From assembly GCA_013361595.1 (NCBI GenBank), contig JABFXT010000002.1, positions 1-10,683 of the forward strand: a stretch of DNA of 10,683 nucleotides. Direction: 5' to 3'. Both the position numbers and the translations under genes were made by a program. The notes beneath the pieces are model-generated. The model worked only from the letters and a program-made list of their open reading frames with translations. It made no database searches and had not been told where the DNA came from. Every line of letters begins with the position of its first letter. Position 1 is the first letter of the stretch. The stretch comes from Nocardia sp. (GTDB lineage: Bacteria > Actinomycetota > Actinomycetes > Mycobacteriales > Mycobacteriaceae). Below are positions 1 to 7,945 of the stretch, piece after piece.

Positions 1-911
1 GCGAAGATCTCGGTCACCACCCGGCGGCCGATCTCCATTCCGCGGGCGAGGACGCCGGGATCGGTTTCGACGCTGCTGATATCCGGCGACCCGGCCGGTG
101 GATGGATCTGGCACGCCGCCGTGCCCATCCCGGCGATCACCCCGTCCTCCAGCGCCTGCTGGCCCGGTCGCAACTTCCACGCCCGGTAGGCGCCGGGTGC
201 GATGAACCGCATATAGGTGCCGCCGACCATATCGTGCAGCCAGGGTGCCGGTGGGCGGCGTTCGTCGGAGCGCCGGGTCCGCAGGATCAGCGCGTGGGTG
301 GCCCCGGCCTTCAGCGCGCTGCGGACCGGGACCGTTTCCGAGAGCCCGCCGTCGAAGTACCGCCGCCCGCCGAGTTCCACCGGGGGCCCGGCCAGTAGCG
401 GCAGCCCGGAGGAAGCCCGCAGCGCGGTCTGCAGTGTCGCCTTGTCGACGATGAACGGATGCAGGTCCACCGGTGCGCCGGTGCGGATATCGGTGGCGAT
501 GGGATGGAACGTGGTCTCGTTGGCCAGGATGGCCGGGAAATCCATCGGGTGCAGTCCGTCGTACACCTTGTGGACCAGATAGTTCAGATCGAACGCGGGC
601 CGGCCGCGCAGCATCCGGGCCGGATCGATCGCCCGGCGCATGATCGCCGCGTCGGTCCAGGCCTTCAGGCCTCGTCCCGCCCGGCCGCACAGCAGCCAGG
701 CCGCGTTGATCGCGCCCGCCGAGGTGCCGTACACGGCGTCGAAGACGCCGGCCAAGCCGAGCTCCTCCAGCGCGTGCACCATACCGCTGGAGTACACCCC
801 GCGGCTGCCGCCGCCTTCGATGACGAGGACGAGCCGACGACCGTCGGCCCGGCTACCGGATGCGAAACGGTCGCGGATCACCTCCGCGACCGTCGGCTGT
901 ACTGCGCTCAC
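1..911 (-). CDS. Patatin-like phospholipase/acyl hydrolase, 3' end outside window
   Basis: About 303 codons are visible from a GTG at 911 and the frame stays open to the left edge, so the C-terminus is missing. The protein has the patatin signature: an oxyanion-hole motif GGGSRG at residues 33-38, the nucleophile elbow GTSAG with Ser64, and the second member of the catalytic dyad in FDGGL with Asp187. By family knowledge it would be a serine lipid acyl hydrolase; the substrate cannot be read from the sequence. No signal peptide or membrane segment is seen before the catalytic core, so a cytoplasmic or membrane-peripheral location is likely. No Shine-Dalgarno precedes the GTG, but a TATGGT box ends 6 nt before it, suggesting a leaderless message. 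It follows accA3 on the same strand but is separated from it by two hairpins, so it is probably its own transcription unit. Confidence 0.9.
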   Translation of the reverse strand, partial: MSAVQPTVAEVIRDRFASGSRADGRRLVLVIEGGGSRGVYSSGMVHALEELGLAGVFDAVYGTSAGAINAAWLLCGRAGRGLKAWTDAAIMRRAIDPARMLRGRPAFDLNYLVHKVYDGLHPMDFPAILANETTFHPIATDIRTGAPVDLHPFIVDKATLQTALRASSGLPLLAGPPVELGGRRYFDGGLSETVPVRSALKAGATHALILRTRRSDERRPPAPWLHDMVGGTYMRFIAPGAYRAWKLRPGQQALEDGVIAGMGTAACQIHPPAGSPDISSVETDPGVLARGMEIGRRVVTEIF

Positions 912-917
912 CAGGTC

Positions 918-923
918 ACCATA
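918..923 (-). promoter_or_regulatory. Putative -10 box for leaderless patatin gene
   Basis: On the minus strand TATGGT (TANNNT type) lies 6 nt before the GTG at 911, so transcription would begin at or beside the start codon. No clear -35 box is seen; the upstream DNA is occupied by the large dyad at 926-965. Confidence 0.4.
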
Positions 924-925
924 CG

Positions 926-965
926 CCGGAGCGGGTGGCGGCCATCGGCCGCTCACCCGCTCCGG
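926..965. repeat. Large dyad/hairpin between accA3 and patatin gene
   Basis: The left arm (926-943, ccggagcgggtggcggcc) pairs with the right arm (947-965) over 18 bp with one bulged base and a 3-nt centre. On the minus strand no U-tract follows. It could be a second terminator for accA3, or an operator covering the spacer and -35 region of the patatin promoter. Confidence 0.7.
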
Positions 966-1016
966 AGCACTGTGCATCTACTGTTGGCCGGCTGGTCGGC
1001 ATGCTGTCGCATACCG

Positions 1017-1045
1017 GTCGCGGCCCACAGCGAGGCGGCCGCGAC
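1017..1045 (-). terminator. Probable accA3 terminator hairpin
   Basis: gtcgcggcc (1017-1025) and ggccgcgac (1037-1045) form a perfect 9-bp stem with an 11-nt loop, starting 10 nt after the accA3 stop codon. It lacks a U-tract, which is common for hairpins after genes in high-GC actinobacteria. Confidence 0.5.
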
Positions 1046-1055
1046 GCCGAGCCGG

Positions 1056-2846
1056 TTACTTGATCTCGGCGAGAACGGTGCCCTGCGTGATCGCGGCACC
1101 GGCGGCCACACTCAGCCCGGTCACCACACCGGCCTTGTGCGCGTTGACCGGGTTCTCCATCTTCATGGCCTCGAGTACCACGATCAGATCGCCCGCCTCG
1201 ACCGTCTGGCCTTCCTCGACCGCGACCTTGACGACCGTGCCCTGCATGGGCGCGGTCACGGCGTCACCGGAGGCCGCGCCGCCACCGGCGCCACCACGCG
1301 TGCGCGGCTTCGGCTTCTTGCGCACCGCACCCGCACCGGCGACCGGAGCGCCGGAACCGACGGAGAACTGGCCCGGCAGCGAAACCTCGACCCGCCGGCC
1401 GCCGACCTCGACCACGACCTTCTGCCGCGGCTCGTCGTCCTCGTCGACCGGGGCGCCGCCGGTGAACGGCTCGACGGAGTTCTTCCACTCCGTCTCGATC
1501 CACTTGGTGTAGACGTCGAATGATTCACCGTCGCCGACGAAGGCCGGATCCTCCACGATCGCCCGGTGGAACGGGATGACCGTGGCCAGGCCGTCCACAT
1601 GGAACTCGGCGAGCGCGCGCCGCGCCCGCTCCAGCGCCTGGGTCCGGTTCTCGCCGGTGACGATCAGCTTGGCCAGCATGGAATCGAACTGGCCGCCGAT
1701 CACGCTGCCCTGGACGACGCCGGAGTCCACGCGCACACCCGGGCCGGTGGGCTCGGAGTACTCCGTGACCGGGCCCGGGGCGGGCAGGAAGCCGCGGCCC
1801 GCGTCCTCGCCGTTGATCCGGAACTCGAAGGAGTGCCCGCGCGGAGTCGGGTCCTCGGTGAGCTCCAGCTTCTCGCCGTCGGCGATACGGAACTGCTGGC
1901 GGACCAGGTCGATACCGGAGGTCTCCTCGGTGACCGGGTGCTCGACCTGCAGGCGGGTGTTCACCTCGAGGAACGAGACGGTATCGCCCTGCACCAGGTA
2001 TTCGACCGTGCCGGCGCCGTAGTAGCCGGCCTCCTTGCAGATCGCCTTGGCCGAGGCATGGATGCGCGCCCGCTGGTCATCGGTCAGGAAGGGGGCCGGA
2101 GCCTCCTCGACCAGCTTCTGGAAGCGGCGCTGCAGCGAGCAGTCACGGGTACCGGCGACGATCACATTGCCGTGCTGGTCGGCGATGACCTGAGCCTCCA
2201 CATGGCGGGCCTTGTCCAGGTACTGCTCGACGAAGCACTCGCCGCGACCGAAGGCGGCGACCGCCTCACGGGTGGCCGACTCGAACAGCTCGGGGATCTC
2301 TTCGATGGTGTGCGCGACCTTCATACCGCGGCCACCGCCACCGAACGCGGCCTTGATCGCGACCGGCACGCCGTACTGCTTCGCGAATTCGACGACCTCG
2401 TCGGCGTTCTTCACCGGGTCCTTGGTGCCCGCGGCCATCGGCGCCTTCGCCCGTTCGGCGATATGGCGCGCGGTGACCTTGTCACCGAGGTCGCGGATCG
2501 ACTGCGGCGACGGGCCGATCCAGATGAGCCCGGCGTCGAGGACGGCCTGGGCGAAGTCGGCGTTCTCGGAGAGGAAGCCGTAACCCGGATGGATCGCGTC
2601 GGCGCCGGATTTGGCGGCGGCATCGAGGATCTTGTCGAAGACCAGGTACGACTCCGCGGAGGTCTGGCCGCCGAGGGCGAAGGCTTCGTCGGCGAGCTTG
2701 ACGAAGGGCGCGTCGGCATCGGGTTCGGCGTAAACCGCGACACTGCCGAGGCCGGCGTCCTTGGCCGCCCGGATAACGCGCACGGCAATCTCGCCTCGGT
2801 TAGCTACGAGTACCTTCGTGATCCGCGCGCTGGCATGGCTGGGCAC
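1056..2846 (-). CDS. accA3: Acyl-CoA carboxylase alpha subunit (biotin carboxylase + biotin carrier)
   Basis: This 596-residue protein carries both alpha functions: ATP-dependent carboxylation of biotin with bicarbonate, and carrying the carboxybiotin to the beta subunit. The biotin carboxylase N-domain begins [14 protein letters not shown] (from residue 11); the ATP-grasp glycine loop GGGGRG is at 169-174, and [15 protein letters not shown] at 295-308 is the classic active-site stretch. A basic, glycine-rich linker (about 508-527) leads to the biotinyl domain, where AMKM places the acceptor at Lys562, 34 residues from the C-terminus. The length matches M. tuberculosis AccA3 (about 600 residues). 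The GTG at 2846 is preferred over an ATG at 2864 because AGGAGG sits just before it and the homologue starts in the same place. It is biotinylated by the BirA encoded in this window and partners AccD5/AccE5. Confidence 0.97.
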   Translation of the reverse strand: MPSHASARITKVLVANRGEIAVRVIRAAKDAGLGSVAVYAEPDADAPFVKLADEAFALGGQTSAESYLVFDKILDAAAKSGADAIHPGYGFLSENADFAQAVLDAGLIWIGPSPQSIRDLGDKVTARHIAERAKAPMAAGTKDPVKNADEVVEFAKQYGVPVAIKAAFGGGGRGMKVAHTIEEIPELFESATREAVAAFGRGECFVEQYLDKARHVEAQVIADQHGNVIVAGTRDCSLQRRFQKLVEEAPAPFLTDDQRARIHASAKAICKEAGYYGAGTVEYLVQGDTVSFLEVNTRLQVEHPVTEETSGIDLVRQQFRIADGEKLELTEDPTPRGHSFEFRINGEDAGRGFLPAPGPVTEYSEPTGPGVRVDSGVVQGSVIGGQFDSMLAKLIVTGENRTQALERARRALAEFHVDGLATVIPFHRAIVEDPAFVGDGESFDVYTKWIETEWKNSVEPFTGGAPVDEDDEPRQKVVVEVGGRRVEVSLPGQFSVGSGAPVAGAGAVRKKPKPRTRGGAGGGAASGDAVTAPMQGTVVKVAVEEGQTVEAGDLIVVLEAMKMENPVNAHKAGVVTGLSVAAGAAITQGTVLAEIK

Positions 2847-2850
2847 TGAG

Positions 2851-2856
2851 CCTCCT
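2851..2856 (-). promoter_or_regulatory. accA3 ribosome binding site deciding the GTG start
   Basis: A perfect AGGAGG on the minus strand lies 4 nt upstream of GTG 2846. It falls inside the reading frame of the longer ATG form (2864), which argues against that longer start. Confidence 0.75.
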
Positions 2857-3207
2857 GTGTGCAATCTCTTTGTTCGATGTGCGGGATGGGCCGCGCTTCG
2901 GCTCCGCTCCCGCGGATCGGGGTCCGCTGTCCGGCTTCCGAAGGTTCGGATCGCTTGGTGGGGCTCCGGGTCCGTGGGTTCGGATCCGCTACGCGGGCTC
3001 CGCGCCCGTGGTCGACACTAACTGTCTCGGGGCGAGTGTAGGCAGTCTGCCAACAAAGCCGGAACTCGGATAGGGCTACCGGGGAGTAGGTCCCAGATCA
3101 CAAACGTTCCTACCTGGGCATGTGGAAAACTCTCGGTCCATCGGTGCCGGTGCGTACGGCTGTATCCCTCCCTTTCCGCTGTAAAGTTCGCGCCTGTCCG
3201 GGCGGGG
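2857..3207 (-). promoter_or_regulatory. Gene-free accA3 upstream region with candidate promoter
   Basis: No convincing gene was found in this stretch on either strand. On the minus strand a TACACT -10-like box (3035-3040) has a weak TTCCGG (3059-3064) 18 nt further up, and a GGCAG-A-CTGCC palindrome (3041-3051) directly abuts the -10, an operator-like position. A start near 3028 would give a leader of about 180 nt. The leader DNA (2890-3010) is GC-rich with recurring short units, for example ggttcgga-tc(c)-gct at 2943 and 2978, and ccgaa-gg-ttcgg at 2938-2949. Mycobacterial relatives, as I recall, carry a sufE-like gene between sseA and accA3; no such frame is seen here. Confidence 0.45.
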
Positions 3208-4065
3208 TCACAGGCCGCCCGTCACGATCGGCATCCGGACCGAATTCCCCCATTCCGTCCACGAGCCGTCATAGTTGCGTACCGACTCCCGCCCCAGCAG
3301 GTACCTCAGCACGAACCAGGTGTGGCTGGACCGTTCGCCGACCCCGCTGTAGACGGTCAGCGGACCCGCGGCGAGATCACCGTAGATCCCGTCCAGTTCG
3401 GCCCGGCTCCGGAATCGGCCCTCGGGGGTGAGCGCGCTGGTCCAGGGGATGTTGACGGCACTGGGGATATGTCCGCCGCGCAGGGCGGTACCGGGTCCGC
3501 CCTCGCCGGGATCGCCGGCGTATTCGTGCGGTGAGCGCACATCGACGAGTGGTTCGCCCAGATGATCGAGGACATCCTCGCGGAAGGCCCGGAACGTCGT
3601 ATCGTCGCGTTCGGTGTGCGGGTACCGGCTGCGGGACGGTTCGGGCGTTTCGAAGACCATATCGCGCCCCTCGCCGATCCACGCGTCGCGGCCGCCGTCG
3701 AGCAAGCGGACGTCGGCGTGGCCGAACATGGTCAAAACCCACAGCGCGTGCGCGGCATGGGAGTTACCGTCATTGCCGTACAGCACGACGGTGTCGTCGT
3801 GTTCGACGCCCTGGGATCGCATGAGTTCGGTGAACCGCTCGCCATCGATATAGTCACGGGTCACCGGGTCGTCGAGGTCGCTGCGCCAGTCGAGCTTGCT
3901 GGCACCGGGAACATGGCCTATGCCGTAGAGGAGGACGTCGGCATTACATTCGATGATCTTCAGTCCGGGCGTGCCGAGGTTTGCCGACAGCCATTCCGTG
4001 GTTACCAGACGGTGTGGGTAAGCATAGGAGACGAAGGCGGGATATGGGTCCGGGGCGACGGGCAC
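3208..4065 (-). CDS. sseA: SseA-type tandem-rhodanese sulfurtransferase homologue, catalytic Cys replaced by Ser
   Basis: The 285-residue protein has two rhodanese domains (about 18-130 and 155-282) and closely follows M. tuberculosis SseA, including GHIP(S)AVNIPW at 198-207 and the C-terminal block GERSSHTWFVL...VRNYDGSWTEWGN. Normal family members move sulfane sulfur from thiosulfate or mercaptopyruvate-type donors through a persulfide on a Cys at the start of the active-site loop. Here that position is Ser240 (codon AGC, plus-strand 3346-3348), and the next residue, Arg in the mycobacterial sequence, is Gly. The only cysteine in the protein is Cys40 in the first domain. Everything else looks intact, so this is either a re-purposed or catalytically dead homologue, or a recent point change. 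Start: GTG 4065 with GAAGGA 8 nt upstream (4074-4079). It is divergent from the regulator at 4234 and upstream of accA3. Confidence 0.92.
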   Translation of the reverse strand: MPVAPDPYPAFVSYAYPHRLVTTEWLSANLGTPGLKIIECNADVLLYGIGHVPGASKLDWRSDLDDPVTRDYIDGERFTELMRSQGVEHDDTVVLYGNDGNSHAAHALWVLTMFGHADVRLLDGGRDAWIGEGRDMVFETPEPSRSRYPHTERDDTTFRAFREDVLDHLGEPLVDVRSPHEYAGDPGEGGPGTALRGGHIPSAVNIPWTSALTPEGRFRSRAELDGIYGDLAAGPLTVYSGVGERSSHTWFVLRYLLGRESVRNYDGSWTEWGNSVRMPIVTGGL

Positions 4066-4233
4066 GTTCGGATTCCTTCACAGGAGGCGGGCAGTGCTGA
4101 CGACAGGTTCGAGCCGCACTGTGGATAGTAAGTGTGACTTGACGTGAACTTGTCGCAGAGCACAAAGTCGGTGCAATGGGCGATTTAGTCGCACAGATCT
4201 CCGATAAAGTCTCCCCGAAGGAGGGGGTGAGCT
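4066..4233. promoter_or_regulatory. Divergent sseA / regulator promoter region
   Basis: For the plus-strand regulator, TTGACG (4139-4144) and CAAAGT (4163-4168) are spaced by 18 nt, and a strong AAGGAGG (4218-4224) lies 9 nt before ATG 4234. For sseA on the minus strand, TACTAT (4125-4130) is a good -10 with no clear -35. The two promoters are back-to-back, and an imperfect palindrome centred on ACGT (4139-4148) overlaps the regulator's -35. This layout would allow the regulator to control both itself and sseA. Box assignments are by eye. Confidence 0.4.
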
Positions 4234-5214
4234 ATGTCTGATTCTTGGCCGCGGCGGCGCCTGCTCGCGATCCTCCGCGGTGCGAGCGAGCCTCTCGACG
4301 CCCAGCAGCTGGCGCAGATCACCGGCCAGCATGTCACCACGGTGCGATTCCATCTCGACATCCTCACCCGGGAGTCGCTGGTCCGGCAGTTCCAGCAACC
4401 GCCGCGCGGTCGCGGGCGTCCGCGGATCGGGTACAAGGCGGTCCAGCGGACCATCGGGTACCAGGACCTGGCCCAGGTACTGGCCGATCAGCTGGGACCC
4501 GATACGGAACGGCAAGCGGCCGCCGGTCTGGCGGCCGGGCGAGCCTGGGGAGACAAACTCGATACGGCCGGGGAACCGGTCGAGTCGGTGCGCGATACCA
4601 AGGATCGCATCGTCTCGTTGATGTCGGAGCTGGGTTTCGCCCCGGAGCGGGACGGCCGCGAGAACGGTGTCCGCGATCCCGAGGAGGGCGCGGTCGTCCG
4701 GCTGACGGCCTGTCCGCTGCGCGATCTGGCGCGGACCCACACCGAAGTCGTCTGCGGGGTGCATCGCGGGCTGCTGGCCGCGCTGCTGGAGCGATCCGGG
4801 GCGCAGGGCCGGGTGGAGGCCGAATTGGTGCCGTTCGTGGCCGAGGAGATGTGTGAGGTGCGTTTACGGCGCATCACTCCGCCCGCCGATCGGGCGCCGG
4901 CCGCGGAACCGGCCGAATCCGCCGTAACCGCCGCCCGCCGGCGGCCACAGCCCGGCCGGATCGATCCGGCCGCCGGACAGGCCGCGCGGTTGTCGCGGGT
5001 CTCGGGTCAGACGGTGCCGCCGGGCAGTCAGCTGCCACCGGCGTCGGCCGCGCTGGATTCCGACCCGCTCCCGGCCGCTACCGGGCCGCTGGCCCCGTCC
5101 GCCCGGCAACAGGGCGGGCAGGGATTCCGCGGCACACCGCCCTCAGGTGCGGTCGGCCCACAGCTGGGCGACACCAACGCCCACTTCCTGGAGCAGTCGG
5201 CGCAGCAGTGGTAG
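4234..5214 (+). CDS. SufR/COG2345-like winged-helix transcriptional regulator with long disordered tail
   Basis: The N-terminal 75 residues form a winged helix-turn-helix of the ArsR/DeoR type (PLDAQQLAQITGQHVTTVRFHLDIL, 20-44), followed by an Arg/Pro/Gly wing (GRGRPRIGY, 59-67). The middle domain ends with TACPLRDLARTH...EVVCGVHRGLL and EEMCEVRL, giving three cysteines at 160, 174 and 207. That arrangement resembles COG2345 regulators, which include the Fe-S sensor SufR, so a metal or Fe-S effector is possible but unproven; the cysteine spacing is not identical to SufR as I know it. Residues from about 215 to 326 are Ala/Pro/Arg/Gln-rich, low complexity and probably disordered; relatives usually stop near 210-240. 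The last 72 bp overlap the 3' end of maf on the other strand. GC-rich third positions persist through most of the tail. Start ATG 4234 has a strong ribosome site. Confidence 0.8.
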   Translation: MSDSWPRRRLLAILRGASEPLDAQQLAQITGQHVTTVRFHLDILTRESLVRQFQQPPRGRGRPRIGYKAVQRTIGYQDLAQVLADQLGPDTERQAAAGLAAGRAWGDKLDTAGEPVESVRDTKDRIVSLMSELGFAPERDGRENGVRDPEEGAVVRLTACPLRDLARTHTEVVCGVHRGLLAALLERSGAQGRVEAELVPFVAEEMCEVRLRRITPPADRAPAAEPAESAVTAARRRPQPGRIDPAAGQAARLSRVSGQTVPPGSQLPPASAALDSDPLPAATGPLAPSARQQGGQGFRGTPPSGAVGPQLGDTNAHFLEQSAQQW

Positions 5215-5787
5215 GCCGATCCCGACGACGCTGGACGGATCCCCGTCGATCCGGTCGACGAACCAGCCGCCCAGCCCGTCGAGGGTGAACGCGCCCGCCA
5301 CCTGCAACGGTTCGCCGGTGGCGATATAGGCGTCCAGCTCGGCGGGATCGGGTTTACCGAAGTGCACGGTGGTGGCGCTGCAATCGATCGCCTCGGCGAC
5401 GACGGTGCCGTCGCGCAGGCGGAGCACGCAATGCCCGGTGACCAGATCGGCGAAATGGCCCGCCATCGCCTGCCAGCGCGCGAGCGCCACCTCCGGCGTA
5501 TGCGGTTTGCCCTGTAACTCGCCGTCGATCAGCAGCATGGAATCGCAGCCGACAACGACGAGGTCGGAGTCGCCCTCGACGGTTGCTTCGCCGAACGTGG
5601 CCGCCACGGCCCGGGCTTTCGCCCGGGCCAGTTCGACGACCACTTCCCGTGGCCCGGTACCGGCCGGAAGGGCCGCCGCTACGGCGTCCTCGTCCACATC
5701 CGATACCCGGACGACGGGTTCGATACCGGCGGCGCGCAGCACCGACCGGCGGGCAGGGGACGCGGACGCGAGTACCAGCCGGGTCAC
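5143..5787 (-). CDS. maf: Maf-family nucleotide pyrophosphatase
   Basis: This 214-residue protein begins LVLASASPARRSVLRAAGI (4-22), the Maf signature with the Ser/Arg substrate-contact motif. It also has VVGCDSMLLIDGELQGKP (78-95), holding the catalytic Asp82 and Lys94. Maf proteins hydrolyse non-canonical or modified nucleoside triphosphates to monophosphates and are linked to house-cleaning and to septum/cell-shape control; which nucleotide is used here cannot be told. The orthologue sits in the same place after accE5 in M. tuberculosis. Start GTG 5787 has AGGAGA (5797-5802) 9 nt upstream and follows accE5 by 25 nt, so it is co-transcribed. Its 3' end is convergent with, and overlaps, the regulator gene by 72 bp. 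Confidence 0.94.
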   Translation of the reverse strand: MTRLVLASASPARRSVLRAAGIEPVVRVSDVDEDAVAAALPAGTGPREVVVELARAKARAVAATFGEATVEGDSDLVVVGCDSMLLIDGELQGKPHTPEVALARWQAMAGHFADLVTGHCVLRLRDGTVVAEAIDCSATTVHFGKPDPAELDAYIATGEPLQVAGAFTLDGLGGWFVDRIDGDPSSVVGIGLPLLRRLLQEVGVGVAQLWADRT

Positions 5788-5812
5788 GTCTGGGGATCTC
5801 CTGTATTCGGTG

Positions 5813-6142
5813 TCAGAACCGCAGATGCGACAGCTGCGGATAGGAGTACGGCGAGAACGGGGAGTTACCGCGATGTAGCAGGGTCGGCTTGCCCCACAGG
5901 TCCTGCGGACCGGACTCGGCCGATGCGGAACCCGCGGCGGCGGCAGCGGTGAACACGCAGACCAGCGCGGCGATCTCCGCGTCGGTGGGTGCGCCCTTCT
6001 CGATCACGAGGAAAGGCTGCTCCCCGTTCGTTGCGGCGGCAGTGCCCACGGCAGCTTCGGACGCGGCATCGGCCGACACATCCCTGGTCGCGAGGTCCAG
6101 TTCCGCTGCGGCCAATACTTCTTCTTCTGCCACAATCGTCAC
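5813..6142 (-). CDS. accE5: Acyl-CoA carboxylase epsilon subunit
   Basis: A small 109-residue protein with the AccE pattern: an Ala/Glu-rich, poorly conserved N-terminus (1-42), then the helix FLVIEKGAPTDAEIAALVCVF (44-64), then an LWGKP motif and a tyrosine/aromatic tail ending HLRF at the C-terminus. Epsilon subunits dock on AccA3/AccD5 and raise carboxylase activity; they have no catalytic residues of their own. It lacks the repeated N-terminal extension of the longer M. tuberculosis AccE5. Start GTG 6142 is chosen because GAGAGGA (6152-6158) lies 9 nt upstream and no earlier start exists in frame before a stop. It lies between accD5 (114 nt away) and maf (25 nt away) on the same strand. 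Confidence 0.92.
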   Translation of the reverse strand: MTIVAEEEVLAAAELDLATRDVSADAASEAAVGTAAATNGEQPFLVIEKGAPTDAEIAALVCVFTAAAAAGSASAESGPQDLWGKPTLLHRGNSPFSPYSYPQLSHLRF

Positions 6143-6256
6143 AGTGCCAGATCCTCTCTCTTGCCTCGAGCCGGCTCGCGCAGTTCAGCGAGCCGATCCT
6201 CGCTCACCGACGGCATACCCGGAATCAGTGTGCGGCCTACTGAGCGTATCGCCGGA
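6143..6256 (-). other. accD5-accE5 intercistronic spacer with hairpins
   Basis: The spacer contains a perfect 12-bp palindrome cgagccggctcg (6167-6178) and a stem agcgag/ctcgct (6187-6192 with 6199-6204, 6-nt loop). These could act as RNA-processing or partial-attenuation structures that set the ratio of AccD5 to AccE5/Maf. No gene is seen. Confidence 0.4.
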
Positions 6257-7897
6257 TCACAGCGGGATGTTGCCGTGTTTCTTGGGCGGCAGGGTCACCA
6301 TCTTCCGCTCGAGCAGCCGCAGCGCGGAGACGATCTGGCCGCGAGTGTGCGACGGCGGGATCACCGCGTCCACGTAACCGCGCTCGGCGGCCACGTACGG
6401 ATTGACCAAGGTGTCCTCGTACTCGTTCTGCAGTTCCAGACGCAATTTGTCCACGTCGGACCCGTCGCGAGCGGCATCGGCGAGTTTCTTGCGGTACACG
6501 AACCCGACCGCGCCGGAGGCCCCCATCACGGCGATCTGAGCGGTGGGCCAGGCCAGGTTCACATCGGCGCCCATATGCTTGGAGCCCATGACGTCGTAGG
6601 CGCCACCGTAAGCCTTGCGGGTGATGATCGTGATTTTGCCCACAGTGGCCTCACCGTAGGCGTAGAGCAGCTTGGCGCCACGCCGGATGATGCCGTTGTA
6701 CTCCTGGTCGGTACCGGGCAGGAAGCCCGGAACATCCACCAGGGTGATGATCGGGACATTGAACGCGTCGCAGGTGCGCACGAACCGCGCGGCCTTCTCC
6801 GAAGCGTCGATATCGAGGCAGCCGGCGAACTGGGTCGGCTGGTTGGCGACGATGCCGACACTGCGGCCGTCGACCCGTCCGAAGCCCACGATGATGTTCA
6901 TGGCCCGCTCGGCCTGGATCTCGAGGAATTCGTCGTCGTCGAGCAGCCGGCGGATGACCTCGTGCATGTCATAGGGCTGGTTCGGCGAATCCGGGATCAG
7001 CGAGTCGAGTTCGAGATCCTCTTCGGTGAGCGATTCCTCGATCGCGCCGGTGATCGGATCGGAGGCCGGGAAGCGCGGCGCCTCGGCACGGTTGTTGCTC
7101 GGCAGATAGGACAGCAGATCCTTGACGTAGTCGAGAGCGTCCTGCTCGCCGGAGGCGACGTAATGGGCCGAACCCGACTTCACCATATGGGTGTGGGCGC
7201 CGCCCAGCTCCTCCATGGTGACCTCTTCGCCGGTGACCGTCTTGATGACGTCCGGGCCGGTGATGAACATCTGGCTGGTCTGGTCGACCATCACCACGAA
7301 ATCGGTGAGGGCGGGGGAGTACACGTGCCCGCCCGCGGCGGCACCCATGATCAGCGAGATCTGCGGGATCACCCCGGAGGCCTGGATATTGCGATGGAAG
7401 ATCTCGCCGTAGAGGCCGAGCGACACCACACCCTCCTGGATGCGGGCACCGGCGCCCTCGTTGATGCCGACCAGTGGACGACCGGTCTTCAACGCCAGGT
7501 CCATGACCTTGACGATCTTCTCGCCGTACACCTCGCCGAGGCTGCCGCCGAACACGGTCACGTCCTGGCTGAAGATGCACACCTCGCGGCCGTCGATGGT
7601 GCCGTAGCCGGTCACCACGCCGTCGCCGAGGGGGCGCTGCTTGTCCAGGCCGAAGTTCACACTGCGGTGCCGGGCCAGGGCGTCGAGTTCGACGAAGGAA
7701 CCCTCGTCGAGCAGGGCCAGAATGCGCTCGCGCGCGGTCATCTTGCCCTTGGCGTGCACCTTGTCGATCGCGGCCTCGCCCATCGGATGCTGGGCTTCTT
7801 CCAGCCGATTCCGCAGGTCAGCCAGTTTGCCGGCGGTGGTGTGGATATCGGGCGCACCTGCCGAATCCGGCGTGGGCTGCTGCTGGACACTCGTCAT
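6257..7897 (-). CDS. accD5: Acyl-CoA carboxylase beta subunit (carboxyltransferase)
   Basis: The 546-residue protein transfers the carboxyl group from carboxybiotin on AccA3 to an acyl-CoA (propionyl-CoA and related substrates for the AccD5 class), giving methylmalonyl-type extender units. The two carboxyltransferase domains are evident: GAAAGG (185-190) followed by [10 protein letters not shown] is the first oxyanion/acyl-CoA site, and [15 protein letters not shown] (431-445) the second. Asp435 in GAYD corresponds to the residue reported to govern acyl-chain selectivity in PccB/AccD5 crystal structures. [11 protein letters not shown] (146-156) is also typical. Length equals M. tuberculosis AccD5 within two residues. 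ATG 7897 has no Shine-Dalgarno but starts 7 nt after a TACACT box, so a leaderless transcript is predicted. It heads the accD5-accE5-maf operon. Confidence 0.97.
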   Translation of the reverse strand: MTSVQQQPTPDSAGAPDIHTTAGKLADLRNRLEEAQHPMGEAAIDKVHAKGKMTARERILALLDEGSFVELDALARHRSVNFGLDKQRPLGDGVVTGYGTIDGREVCIFSQDVTVFGGSLGEVYGEKIVKVMDLALKTGRPLVGINEGAGARIQEGVVSLGLYGEIFHRNIQASGVIPQISLIMGAAAGGHVYSPALTDFVVMVDQTSQMFITGPDVIKTVTGEEVTMEELGGAHTHMVKSGSAHYVASGEQDALDYVKDLLSYLPSNNRAEAPRFPASDPITGAIEESLTEEDLELDSLIPDSPNQPYDMHEVIRRLLDDDEFLEIQAERAMNIIVGFGRVDGRSVGIVANQPTQFAGCLDIDASEKAARFVRTCDAFNVPIITLVDVPGFLPGTDQEYNGIIRRGAKLLYAYGEATVGKITIITRKAYGGAYDVMGSKHMGADVNLAWPTAQIAVMGASGAVGFVYRKKLADAARDGSDVDKLRLELQNEYEDTLVNPYVAAERGYVDAVIPPSHTRGQIVSALRLLERKMVTLPPKKHGNIPL

Positions 7898-7945
7898 GGG
7901 TCGGAGTGTAACCAGAGCCTCGGCGCGCTGTTAACCCAGATCTGG
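7898..7945 (-). promoter_or_regulatory. accD5 operon promoter (leaderless) with upstream palindrome
   Basis: On the minus strand TTAACA (7929-7934) and TACACT (7905-7910) are separated by 18 nt, and only 7 nt separate TACACT from ATG 7897. A perfect 10-bp palindrome ccagatctgg (7936-7945) abuts the -35 box, and just beyond it ctact-ggtg-agtag (7946-7959) is another inverted repeat. Both are well placed for a regulator of the carboxylase operon. Confidence 0.65.

Noticed and set aside
459..1523. A 354-codon open frame on the plus strand
   Set aside because: It spans antisense to the patatin gene and the accA3 3' end; no recognisable protein.
1566..2849. A 427-codon open frame on the plus strand
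   Set aside because: Shadow of accA3; no motif or ribosome site.
2847..2864. Six-residue longer accA3 from ATG 2864
   Set aside because: The AGGAGG ribosome site lies inside that extension and points to GTG 2846.
3025..3108. A 27-codon minus-strand frame starting GTG (VIWDLLPGSP...) between sseA and accA3
   Set aside because: A weak AGGA precedes it but composition and context give no support; it would also run through the candidate accA3 promoter.
3086..3118. Crossing inverted repeats gtagg/cctac and cccag/ctggg, pseudoknot-like
   Set aside because: Stems are only 5 bp and the loop lengths do not fit a standard H-type pseudoknot; likely chance.
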